A stretch of 6,921 nucleotides of DNA from Anaerolineae bacterium (GCA_007118555.1 SKRJ01000344.1:1-6921), one strand, 5' to 3'; shown: positions 1 to 5,973, numbered from the stretch's first letter. Notes: a model not told the origin generated them from the letters alone. Program-made: numbers and translations.

Positions 1-234
1 GGAATCAGCCGGATGGCTTTTCTGTACGATATTGCCCCCGAAGCGGATCGCCCCACCTATTTCGGCCTGAGCAACACGGCGTTGGGGCCCCTGTACTTTT
101 TGCCGACCCTGGGCGGCATCCTGGTGGCCAGCGTGGGCTATGCGTCGGTCTTTATCGCCGCGGCGCTCTTTTCGCTGGCGGGCTACCTGGTCTCGCTGCG
201 CATCCGGCCGGCTGCGCCTCAGCGTCAGGGCTAG
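1..234 (+). CDS. Major facilitator superfamily transporter, C-terminal end (5' truncated by window)
   Basis: The reading frame is open from the first base of the window and ends at TAG 232-234, leaving 77 residues. The visible part begins in a short loop with acidic and basic residues (about 8-20, including PEADRPTY). Two hydrophobic helices follow, at about 25-44 (Gly/Pro-rich, LYFLPTLGGIL) and 47-67, and then a short basic tail. A helix pair of this kind, with a loop that reads like 'APEADRPTYFGLSN', is characteristic of helices 11 and 12 of MFS permeases, which are integral inner-membrane secondary transporters. The substrate cannot be told from this fragment. The methionine at base 13 is internal, because the frame continues upstream of it. 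The stop codon shares the palindrome CTAG (231-234) with the stop codon of the convergent gene, so the two coding regions overlap by four bases. Confidence 0.75.
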   Translation, partial: GISRMAFLYDIAPEADRPTYFGLSNTALGPLYFLPTLGGILVASVGYASVFIAAALFSLAGYLVSLRIRPAAPQRQG

Positions 235-2243
235 CGTCGCGGGTCCGCCGTGGTACCCGCTCGGTCTCGCAGATGGCGCGCCACCATGCCGATCAGGGAG
301 CCAACGCACACCAGGAGGAGGAGCCCGCCCAGTACAATCGCGGCGTGAGCCACGATCTGGCGCCACTGGTAGTGGCGATGGGCGATGGTGAGCTCGCGCT
401 CCTGGCCCCAACCCACCAGCCAGCTCATGGTGGGCAGCGAGGAGGGCTCCTCAAAGCGCACGTGGTACGACCAGTAGCTGGAGGAGGAGAGGTTCTCCCA
501 GATCTGGCGCTGTTCCCGCAGGGCCAGCGCGGTAAGCTGCTGCTCGAGCCGGTCTCGCTCCTCGTCGCCCTCTCCACTGCTGACCTCTACCAGCCGCCAG
601 GTGGTGTACTCGGCCTGCTCGTTGCGCAGCGCCTCCAGTGGCGCAAAGAGGGGCGTCTCCTGATAGGTGTACAGGTCCATCCATGGGTTGCGCATCACGG
701 TGGGAGCGGCCAGTGCGTTCGCCCAGGGCGCGGCGATGAGGGCATGGATCAGGTCGGGCTCGGCACCGCCGAGCTGGACGATGGCCTGCGCCGCTCGCTC
801 GAGTTGGGCGAGGCTCTGGTACGACACCTCCAGCTCCAGGTCGGCCCAGGGTGCGTCCTCACCCTCGCTCTCGCCCTGATGCAGGCTGGCGTCGGCGGCG
901 CCGAGGTCGTCCAGGGCCTCGGTGAGCTGCTGCAGCCGGGCCAGAGTGTCGTCGGCCAAGGGTGGATAGAGATACAATCGGTACGAGACGGAGCGTTGCG
1001 CGTCGGTGAGCATGATCTGGGTGTGTGCGGCGGTGATGGGCGGCGCATAGCGGTAGAGGGCGTCCTGAATGCGGGGCGAGAGGACGTCCGAGGCACGGAC
1101 CAACGCCTCGACGACGCGCCCCTTGGAGGCCAGATGCACGGCCCAATCCAGCATGATCTCTTCGAGGGTCATGGCGTCCCCGATCACGCCATCGGTCGAG
1201 TGCTCGGCGGCCAGCCCGATATAGTGCAGAGCTTTTTCCGGGTTCCCCTCCTGACGGGTCTGCTGCGCCAGATACACATAGATCTCGGCCAACTGCCGGC
1301 GGATGGTCGCATCCTGTGCCCCGGCCTCGAGTGCATCCACAAGGGCCTCGGCGGCCAGCAGGCGATAGTTGCGCTCCAGCTCGGGCAGGGCGCCCGCCCG
1401 CTCCAGGTAGAGCTCGGCCAGGGCCAGGCGGGGCCCGGGCGACGGATCCTGGCGGATGGCTTGCTGCACCTCGCCCAGGATACGCGGATAGGGATCGGGA
1501 TAGGGGGCGTCCAGCCGCTCGGCCTCGGCGCCCAGGTCGCGATAGAGCGCGGCCAGCGCCAGATGATCGCCGTCACTGCGTAGGGTCTCGGCCTGCGCCC
1601 AGGTGGTGGGCGACACCAGCCAGACCTGGAAGGGCTCTAGCGCCGGCGGCTCCTCATACTCCCAGTGCAGCGTGCGCCCGTCAAAGCCGTCCACAGGGGG
1701 CTCCATGACGAGGAGAGCGTCCTCTGGGACATCCCGGGGCAGGCGTAGCTCGACGCGGGCGCTGGTCATGGGGCCCCAGGCCTCGAGACCTGTGGCATCC
1801 CATTGCCAGAGGAGCAGGTGCTGGCCATCGAGGGGCAGGGTATAGCGCACACGAACGACGATCGCTCCCTCAGAGCCCAATCGCAGCGCCCAGGCGTTCG
1901 GCCCGGCGGCCGACGCGCCCGATTCGGGCGTCATGCTGACGTTGACGGGACTGTCACCCGCGCCCTGAATGGCGACGCCCACCTCGGCGCCCTTGAGGCG
2001 ATCGCGGTTCTTGAGGTGATAGATCTGCTCCACCTCGAACGCGCAACGATCCTCGGGGCAGACCAGGGACACATTGACGTTCAAGGCGGACAGTTCGACA
2101 AAGCCCCGGGGTGTGCTGGGGACGAGAAGCACGGAGGGGGTCATTTCGGCCATGGCAGTGGTGGGCATACAGAGGAACTGGCCGATGGCCAGGGTGGCCA
2201 CCACTGCCATGACGGCGAACCATGTCAGACAGCGATTCTTCAT
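231..2243 (-). CDS. Secreted, membrane-anchored TPR-repeat protein of unknown function
   Basis: A 670-residue protein that I do not recognise as a named family. A signal peptide is clear: MKNR, a hydrophobic stretch at about 6-25, and an AMA cleavage site near 30-32. Residues about 35-212 look like a beta-rich ectodomain, with alternating hydrophobic strands and a close cysteine pair (C62, C67) that could form a disulfide. Residues about 225-400 are alpha-helical with TPR-like units; the best are at 317-346 (LAEIYVYLAQ..GNPEKALHY) and 363-386. A long, less distinctive helical stretch follows. A single transmembrane helix lies at about 628-655, then a short basic tail (RHLRDRAG...PRR). The predicted topology is therefore almost entirely extracytoplasmic with a C-terminal anchor. 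I prefer ATG 2243, preceded by AAAGG five bases upstream, because it places the signal peptide at the N-terminus. The longer TTG start at 2294 would overlap the upstream regulator gene. It lies 43 bases downstream of the response regulator, probably in one operon. A role in envelope sensing is inference only. Confidence 0.82.
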   Translation of the reverse strand: MKNRCLTWFAVMAVVATLAIGQFLCMPTTAMAEMTPSVLLVPSTPRGFVELSALNVNVSLVCPEDRCAFEVEQIYHLKNRDRLKGAEVGVAIQGAGDSPVNVSMTPESGASAAGPNAWALRLGSEGAIVVRVRYTLPLDGQHLLLWQWDATGLEAWGPMTSARVELRLPRDVPEDALLVMEPPVDGFDGRTLHWEYEEPPALEPFQVWLVSPTTWAQAETLRSDGDHLALAALYRDLGAEAERLDAPYPDPYPRILGEVQQAIRQDPSPGPRLALAELYLERAGALPELERNYRLLAAEALVDALEAGAQDATIRRQLAEIYVYLAQQTRQEGNPEKALHYIGLAAEHSTDGVIGDAMTLEEIMLDWAVHLASKGRVVEALVRASDVLSPRIQDALYRYAPPITAAHTQIMLTDAQRSVSYRLYLYPPLADDTLARLQQLTEALDDLGAADASLHQGESEGEDAPWADLELEVSYQSLAQLERAAQAIVQLGGAEPDLIHALIAAPWANALAAPTVMRNPWMDLYTYQETPLFAPLEALRNEQAEYTTWRLVEVSSGEGDEERDRLEQQLTALALREQRQIWENLSSSSYWSYHVRFEEPSSLPTMSWLVGWGQERELTIAHRHYQWRQIVAHAAIVLGGLLLLVCVGSLIGMVARHLRDRAGTTADPRR

Positions 2244-2286
2244 ATACGCCTTTGATGATGACCCGGCCAAGTACGCCGGGTGTCGA

Positions 2287-2928
2287 TCAGTCAACGAGCT
2301 TGTTCTGTAGCGCCAGGGCTACGGCTTCGGTGCGGCTTGATACACGGAACTTGGACAGAATGCTGCTGATGTGAAACTTGACGGTAGAGAGGCTGATGAA
2401 CAGTTCCTGAGCGATCTCTTTGTTGGTCTTGCCAGCCACCATCAGCGTCAATACCTCGCGCTCTCGCTCTGTGAGATTGCTGGCCGGCTCCTGCGCGGGC
2501 GATGCGTTGGGTAGCAGAGCCTTGGTGGCCTCGGGAGAGAGCGTTGGATATCCCCTGTGGGCGCTATGGATTGCCTCTTGGAGCTCCTCGGGAGCGATGT
2601 CCTTGAGCAGGTAGCCGATGGCGCCTGCCTCGAGGGCTTGTCTGACAAGATCCTGGTCGCCAAAGCTGCTCAACGCGAGAATATGAACCTCAGGTGACTG
2701 CTCACGGATGGCGCGGGTCGCCTCGACGCCGTTCATGCCCGGCATCACGAGGTCCATGAGGATCACATCCGGTCTGAGCTTACGGTAGCACGCCAGGGCC
2801 TCCCGCCCATCACACGCCTCGCCCACCAACTCGAGGCTCTCGCATATCGACAGAAAGGCACTCAGACCGCTACGCACGACAGCATGATCGTCCACAAGCA
2901 TTACGCGAATGGTCCCCGAGTGTGTCAT
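2287..2928 (-). CDS. NarL/FixJ-family (LuxR-type HTH) response regulator, LiaR-like
   Basis: A complete 213-residue two-component response regulator. The receiver domain spans about 6-122: acidic pair D13-D14 (LVDDH), phospho-acceptor D59 in ILMDLVMPG, switch serine S87 (ALSSF, where Thr is more usual) and K109 in YLLKD. A linker rich in Pro/Ala/Ser leads to a LuxR-type helix-turn-helix at about 152-203 (LTEREREVL, then [19 protein letters not shown]). Phosphorylation at D59 would be expected to promote dimerisation and DNA binding. ATG 2928 is preferred. It places the receiver domain at the usual distance from the N-terminus and lies about 40 bases inside the predicted transcript; the in-frame ATG at 2985 falls in the promoter. 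The ribosome binding site is weak (TTGGAA). No histidine kinase gene is seen beside it, so within this window it is an orphan. The next gene downstream in the same direction encodes the TPR membrane protein. The LiaR likeness is a general impression, not a subfamily proof. Confidence 0.95.
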   Translation of the reverse strand: MTHSGTIRVMLVDDHAVVRSGLSAFLSICESLELVGEACDGREALACYRKLRPDVILMDLVMPGMNGVEATRAIREQSPEVHILALSSFGDQDLVRQALEAGAIGYLLKDIAPEELQEAIHSAHRGYPTLSPEATKALLPNASPAQEPASNLTEREREVLTLMVAGKTNKEIAQELFISLSTVKFHISSILSKFRVSSRTEAVALALQNKLVD

Positions 2929-2975
2929 CCCAGAATTCCAAGTGAAATGATGTGAACGTGCCCGAATCCTGCGAA

Positions 2976-3004
2976 ATCTTAGCATAGGGCGGGCTACTTG
3001 GCAA
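2976..3004 (-). promoter_or_regulatory. Predicted sigma70-type promoter of the response regulator operon
   Basis: Read on the minus strand, TTGCCA (3004-2999, five of six to TTGACA) is followed by a 17-base spacer and TAAGAT (2981-2976, four of six to TATAAT). Transcription would start near 2969, giving a leader of about 40 bases before ATG 2928. The -35 hexamer lies inside the 18-bp palindrome at 2997-3014, so a protein bound there would affect this promoter directly. The call rests on motif match and position only. Confidence 0.5.
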
Positions 3005-3014
3005 GCTTGCCAAG
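2997..3014. repeat. Perfect 18-bp palindrome, candidate operator in a divergent intergenic region
   Basis: CTTGGCAAGCTTGCCAAG is identical to its own reverse complement. It is also nested: each nine-base half is a quasi-palindrome of the form CTTG-S-CAAG, so the site is two abutting CTTGSCAAG boxes. It overlaps the predicted -35 of the leftward regulator operon and lies about 70-90 bases upstream of the rightward -10. No T tract follows on either strand and it is far from any gene end, so an operator is more likely than a terminator. Which protein binds is unknown; the adjacent response regulator is the obvious candidate. Confidence 0.6.
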
Positions 3015-3085
3015 CCCCATACTCTCTATCACGACTGGTGCAGGGCGCCTGGAAGCAACCTGGCTCGGCAAAAGAACGTAGTGTA

Positions 3086-3094
3086 TGGTAGAAT
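3086..3094 (+). promoter_or_regulatory. Predicted extended -10 promoter of the four-repeat membrane protein gene
   Basis: TGGTAGAAT matches the extended -10 pattern TGnTATAAT with one mismatch in the hexamer. No convincing -35 is found 15-19 bases upstream, which extended -10 promoters can tolerate or which could mean activator dependence. The start would be near 3101, leaving a leader of about 40 bases before the GTG at 3141. The element faces away from the regulator operon promoter. Confidence 0.45.
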
Positions 3095-3125
3095 CCGGCA
3101 GACTTTTCGTTGGTGATGCTATTGC

Positions 3126-3133
3126 AAGGAGGG
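3126..3133 (+). promoter_or_regulatory. Strong Shine-Dalgarno site deciding a GTG start
   Basis: AAGGAGGG lies seven bases upstream of GTG 3141. There is no competing ATG at a suitable distance, so this site fixes the start of the membrane protein gene at the GTG. Confidence 0.75.
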
Positions 3134-3140
3134 CTGGCAG

Positions 3141-3782
3141 GTGAACGAATCGAGGACGAGGCTATTGCTGGGCCTGGGGCTCTTGCTCCTGGGCATCCTG
3201 TTCCTGCTGCAGAATCTCGGTGTGCTTGAGAACTTGGCCGCGCTGGTATGGTTTTTTGTCTTTGCGATTGCGGGGCTTGTGTTTCTCGGCGTGTATGTGT
3301 CGAATCGACAGCATTGGTGGGCGATCATACCGGGGTTTGCTCTCTTGGGCATCGGGCTGCTCATCGGCCTATCGACGCTCTTTCCGGCATGGGGGGGCGT
3401 CTATGGCGGCGCCATCTTTATGGGAGCCCTGGCCGCGGCGTTCCTGATCATCTTTGCCCTGCATCGGGAGAACTGGTGGGCCCTCATCCCCGGGGGTGTG
3501 CTGCTGACCATCGCAGTTGTGATCGTGGCCGACCAGGTCTTCACAGGCGATCTGGCGGGGGCCATCATGATGCTGGGCTTGGCGGCGACCTTTGCGATAC
3601 TCTCGGTGATCCGGACCCCCGAGGGACGCATGAGCTGGGCCCTGATCCCGGCGGGCGTGTTGCTCGTCATCGGACTGATCATCCTGCTGCCCACGCTGGC
3701 ATGGATGGTCTGGGTCTTTGCCCTGCTGATGATCTTGGCAGGTGGCTATCTGATTTTCAGGAGCCTGCCCCGCGCCGAGTAA
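3141..3782 (+). CDS. Four-repeat polytopic membrane protein, DUF5668/LiaF N-terminal-like
   Basis: A 213-residue, very hydrophobic protein with short charged N- and C-termini and about eight predicted transmembrane helices. The N-terminal helix (RLLLGLGLLLLGILFLLQN) resembles the membrane part of LiaI/LiaF-type proteins of the DUF5668 group. The striking feature is internal repetition. WWAIIPG at residue 59, WWALIPGG at 112 and SWALIPAG at 165 are spaced by exactly 53 residues, each followed by a Leu/Ile/Gly helix. The N-terminal helix from residue 6 occupies the same phase, so the protein equals about four 53-residue helical hairpins. The Trp pairs sit at predicted membrane interfaces. The gene is divergent from the regulator operon and is followed by a hairpin over its stop codon and the separate promoter of the phosphofructokinase gene. 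No enzymatic motif is visible. A role as a membrane sensor or modulator is inferred from the DUF5668 likeness and the regulator next door. The gene is certain; its function is not. Confidence 0.88.
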   Translation: MNESRTRLLLGLGLLLLGILFLLQNLGVLENLAALVWFFVFAIAGLVFLGVYVSNRQHWWAIIPGFALLGIGLLIGLSTLFPAWGGVYGGAIFMGALAAAFLIIFALHRENWWALIPGGVLLTIAVVIVADQVFTGDLAGAIMMLGLAATFAILSVIRTPEGRMSWALIPAGVLLVIGLIILLPTLAWMVWVFALLMILAGGYLIFRSLPRAE

Positions 3783-3802
3783 GGCGGAGCGGCCTCGGCG
3801 CG
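3771..3802 (+). terminator. GC-rich hairpin around the stop codon, possible terminator without U tract
   Basis: CGCGCCGAG (3771-3779) and CTCGGCGCG (3794-3802) form a perfect nine-base-pair stem, eight pairs being G-C. The 14-base loop contains the TAA stop (3780-3782). No run of T follows, so it is not a classical intrinsic terminator. It could be a hairpin-only terminator or an mRNA 3'-end stabiliser. It separates the membrane protein gene from the promoter starting at 3810. Confidence 0.45.
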
Positions 3803-3809
3803 CAATGGC

Positions 3810-3838
3810 TTGACGGGCCGGGCCCGGCAGCGGATAAT
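3810..3838 (+). promoter_or_regulatory. Near-consensus sigma70-type promoter of the phosphofructokinase gene
   Basis: TTGACG (3810-3815) and GATAAT (3833-3838) each match consensus at five of six positions and are separated by exactly 17 bases. Transcription would start near 3845, with a leader of about 37 bases containing AGGAGGT (3871-3877) just before ATG 3882. The spacer is almost wholly G and C and contains a 12-bp palindrome. Confidence 0.7.
3817..3828. repeat. 12-bp palindrome in the promoter spacer, with a partial direct copy downstream
   Basis: GCCGGGCCCGGC is perfectly self-complementary and lies between the -35 and -10 of the phosphofructokinase promoter. The first eight bases, GCCGGGCC, recur at 3848-3855, just past the predicted transcription start. 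The placement suits a repressor site, but in GC-rich DNA short G/C palindromes also arise by chance. Confidence 0.4.
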
Positions 3839-3881
3839 GGTCCTGTAGCCGGGCCACGCCTTTTCATGTCAGGAGGTCTCT

Positions 3882-4937
3882 ATGGCCACCAGGTTGATCG
3901 GAATCCTCACCTCGGGCGGCGACAGTCCCGGGTTGAATGCTGCCATTCGCGCCGTGGGCAAGGCTGCCCACTCGTACGATATCGAGTTGATCGGTTTTCT
4001 CAACGGCTTTCAGGGCCTGGTCAGAGACCAATATGTGCGTCTGGATATGTCGCGCCTCTCGGGGATTCTGACGGTGGGCGGCACGATTCTGGGCACCAGC
4101 CGCGACAAGCCTCACCGGATGCCGGTGGGCGAGGGCAAAGAAATGGACATGACGCCCATGGCGGTGGATACCTACCACCAGCATCACCTGGATTGCCTGG
4201 TGTGCCTGGGCGGCGGCGGCACCCTCAAGAACGCCTACCGGTTGGCCCAAGAGGGGCTGAACGTCATCACGCTGCCCAAGACCATCGACAACGATGTGGC
4301 GGGCACCGATGTGACCTTTGGCTTTGATACCGCCATGACCATTGCGACAGAGGCCATCGACAGGCTGCATACCACCGCCGACAGCCACCATCGCGTCATC
4401 ATCGTCGAGATCATGGGGCACAACACCGGCTGGCTGACCCTGGGCGCGGGCGTGGCTGGCGGCGCCGACGTGATCTTGATCCCCGAGATCCCCTATCAGG
4501 TAGAGAGCGTCGTGCGGGCTCTGCGGGATCGCTATCGTCAGGGCAAGAGGTTCAGCATCGTGGCCATCGCCGAGGGGGCTATCTGCGCCAACGAGTGCGA
4601 TGTCGAGGAGAACGATTCCGAGTTGCTCACGGCCAGCGTGCGTCTGTCTCGCGCCGTCGGCGAGCGCACCCATCTCGAGTCGCGGGTGACTGTGCTGGGC
4701 CATCTGCAGCGTGGGGGCACGCCCACCAGCGCCGACCGGTTGCTTGCCACGCGCCTGGGCACCTACTGCGCCGAGCTGATCCACGAGGGCAAGGGCGGCG
4801 TCATGGTCGCGCTGCGGGGCGAGGAATGCGTCGCCGTCCCGATGGAGGAGGTGGCCGGCCAGCGCAAGGAGGTACCGACCGATCATCCCTGGATCAAGAG
4901 CGCCCGGCTGGTGGGCACGGCCTTTGGTGACGAATAG
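3882..4937 (+). CDS. pfkA: 6-phosphofructokinase (PfkA family), phosphoryl donor uncertain
   Basis: A complete 351-residue cytoplasmic enzyme that phosphorylates fructose 6-phosphate to fructose 1,6-bisphosphate in glycolysis. Motifs run in the expected order: [10 protein letters not shown] (12-21), TSRDKP (72-77), donor loop GGGGT (110-114), PKTIDND (132-138) with catalytic Asp136, SHHR with R171, MGHNTGW (178-184), IAEGA with E231, and ESR...GHLQRGG with R268, H274 and R277 for the sugar phosphate. By analogy with E. coli PfkA, GGDGS at 101-105 is GGGGT here, so the Mg-ATP-associated Asp103 is Gly; position 124, Gly in classical ATP enzymes, is Lys133. Lys at that place is typical of PPi-dependent enzymes and of some ATP-dependent groups, while Gly at the 104 equivalent points to ATP. 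The donor is therefore ambiguous from sequence. The start is supported by AGGAGGT four bases upstream. The gene has its own promoter and appears monocistronic, converging on the RraA-family gene. Confidence 0.93.
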   Translation: MATRLIGILTSGGDSPGLNAAIRAVGKAAHSYDIELIGFLNGFQGLVRDQYVRLDMSRLSGILTVGGTILGTSRDKPHRMPVGEGKEMDMTPMAVDTYHQHHLDCLVCLGGGGTLKNAYRLAQEGLNVITLPKTIDNDVAGTDVTFGFDTAMTIATEAIDRLHTTADSHHRVIIVEIMGHNTGWLTLGAGVAGGADVILIPEIPYQVESVVRALRDRYRQGKRFSIVAIAEGAICANECDVEENDSELLTASVRLSRAVGERTHLESRVTVLGHLQRGGTPTSADRLLATRLGTYCAELIHEGKGGVMVALRGEECVAVPMEEVAGQRKEVPTDHPWIKSARLVGTAFGDE

Positions 4938-4952
4938 ACAGGCATCGTTGCA

Positions 4953-4964
4953 CAGAGCGCTCTG
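4953..4964. repeat. 12-bp palindrome between convergent genes
   Basis: CAGAGCGCTCTG is perfectly self-complementary and lies in the 31-base gap between the stop codons of the phosphofructokinase and RraA-family genes. A hairpin from it would have only about four base pairs and no U tract follows, so it is at best a weak bidirectional terminator. Confidence 0.3.
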
Positions 4965-4968
4965 ACGC

Positions 4969-5856
4969 CTAGAGCATGGTCTCCTCGTCGCTCTGGGCGG
5001 CGTCGGCGCGGCTCTCCGCGTCCCAATCCACGTCCTCACCGATGGTGTGCGTCTTGCGCCACTCCTCAAAGTCCGCCACGATCTCGGGCGTCCACTGGGT
5101 GTCCATCTGGCTGGAAGTATAGATCCCCTGGCGCAGGCGGGTGTGCGAGAACACCTCGCGCAGGTGCGTGCGCTCGGCGTGATCGAGCACCTCTTGCGCC
5201 AGGTGGGGAGGCACGAACAGCACCCCGGTGTAGGAACCGATCACAATGTCCCCGGGCATACAGGTGGCGTCGCCGATGCGACAGGGGGCATTGAACCCGG
5301 TCAGGGTCACATTGCGGATGGGGGTGGGATCGATGCCCTTGCAAAAGGTAGAGAACTCGGGAATCTCGAGGATCTGCTGGGCGTCGCGTATGCCGCCATA
5401 GATCACCTGCCCGACACCGGTGCGCGTCGCGATGGCAGTGGACAGGTTGGCCCCGGAGAAGGTGCCGTTGTACACCTTGCCGAACAGGTCGATCACCGGC
5501 ACATCGTCCTTTTGCAGGGTCTCGATCACCCACGAGTTCATGGCGCCGATGCGCCCCTCCTGCTCGTGGCCATAGTTCATCAGGTGATCGTGCAGATCGG
5601 GGCGGTGGGGGACAAAGGTCGCCGTCACGGCGCGCCCCACCATGACGCGGTCCGGCCTGAGGTTGATCCAGTTGCCCTCGAACTGGCGCTCGTATCCGTG
5701 GGACCAGAGCACCGACCAGGCCTCCTCGGTCGTGATCTTGAGGCGACGCATCCGCGCGAGGATCTCGTCCGAGACCCGGGGGCGGCCATCGGGAAACCTG
5801 TCGCCCTCCCAGAGCGGTGTCAGTTCGATGATCTCCTCGCGGTTGTTGTACTTCAC
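4969..5856 (-). CDS. RraA-family protein (HMG/CHA aldolase-like fold), active-site Asp replaced
   Basis: A 295-residue protein, longer than E. coli RraA (about 160) because of an N-terminal extension (about 1-70, ELTPLWEGDRFPDGRP then TTEEAW). The RraA core covers about 70-225: VGRAVTATFVP, an IDLFGK strand at 122-127, the loop FSGANLSTA (133-141), YGGIRD with R157-D158, and PGDIVIG (201-207). Family members act as 4-hydroxy-4-methyl-2-oxoglutarate/oxaloacetate-type aldolases or as RNase E regulators; the old label 'dimethylmenaquinone methyltransferase' is misleading. Aldolases carry a D-x20-R-D motif; here the first Asp is Ala136 (codon GCC), while R157 and D158 remain. The tail from about 274 is acidic. 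The start is GTG 5856, seven bases from AAGGAG; the longer in-frame extension would run through the promoter. The gene lies downstream of a solute-binding protein gene in the same direction but has its own promoter. Its substrate is unknown. Confidence 0.85.
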   Translation of the reverse strand: MKYNNREEIIELTPLWEGDRFPDGRPRVSDEILARMRRLKITTEEAWSVLWSHGYERQFEGNWINLRPDRVMVGRAVTATFVPHRPDLHDHLMNYGHEQEGRIGAMNSWVIETLQKDDVPVIDLFGKVYNGTFSGANLSTAIATRTGVGQVIYGGIRDAQQILEIPEFSTFCKGIDPTPIRNVTLTGFNAPCRIGDATCMPGDIVIGSYTGVLFVPPHLAQEVLDHAERTHLREVFSHTRLRQGIYTSSQMDTQWTPEIVADFEEWRKTHTIGEDVDWDAESRADAAQSDEETML

Positions 5857-5863
5857 GGCGGCT

Positions 5864-5869
5864 CTCCTT
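5864..5869 (-). promoter_or_regulatory. Shine-Dalgarno site deciding a GTG start
   Basis: On the minus strand AAGGAG ends seven bases before GTG 5856. It selects this start over the upstream in-frame ATG at 5958, whose extra 34 residues lack the family's look. Confidence 0.7.
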
Positions 5870-5898
5870 GGCGTGTGGCGTGTAGCGACAATGGCGGT

Positions 5899-5928
5899 AG
5901 CATAGCCGGGGCGGAGAGAGGGTGTCAA
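5899..5928 (-). promoter_or_regulatory. Predicted sigma70-type promoter of the RraA-family gene
   Basis: On the minus strand a perfect TTGACA (5928-5923) is followed by an 18-base spacer and TATGCT (5904-5899, four of six). Transcription would start near 5892, giving a leader of about 35 bases. It lies in the 117-base gap after the solute-binding protein gene, so the RraA-family gene can be expressed on its own even if read-through also occurs. Confidence 0.55.
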
Positions 5929-5973
5929 GCAGCAGGAGATCGGCCAGCCTGAGAGCATCCTCCGCCAGAGGCG

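Noticed and set aside
273..1583. Long + strand open frame (436 codons) opposite the TPR protein gene
   Set aside because: It is the shadow of a GC-rich gene: low-complexity Gly/Gln/Leu/His-rich translation, no domain, no ribosome binding site, while the opposite strand has signal peptide, TPR and anchor.
2244..2294. TTG-started N-terminal extension of the TPR protein
   Set aside because: It would overlap the end of the regulator gene and put 17 polar residues before the signal peptide; ATG 2243 gives a normal signal sequence.
2929..2985. N-terminal extension of the response regulator from ATG 2985
   Set aside because: The extra 19 residues precede the receiver domain without similarity, and the ATG lies upstream of the predicted transcription start.
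2997..3014. The 18-bp palindrome as an intrinsic terminator
   Set aside because: It is upstream of both flanking genes, has no T tract on either strand and a perfect dyad leaves no natural loop.
3007..3035. + strand promoter using TTGCCA in the right half of the palindrome
   Set aside because: No acceptable -10 hexamer lies 16-18 bases downstream; the extended -10 at 3086-3094 is better placed for the rightward gene.
3248..4327. + strand open frame of 359 codons spanning the membrane protein and phosphofructokinase genes
   Set aside because: It is an alternative frame over two confident genes and a promoter, rich in Gly/Arg/His/Pro, without motif.
3864..5069. Minus-strand open frame of 401 codons opposite the phosphofructokinase gene
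   Set aside because: It runs across a gene with all catalytic motifs on the other strand and into the RraA-family gene; its translation has no recognisable domain.
5047..5952. + strand open frame of 301 codons opposite the RraA-family gene
   Set aside because: It has a shadow-like composition, no ribosome binding site, and covers the promoter and start of a real gene on the other strand.
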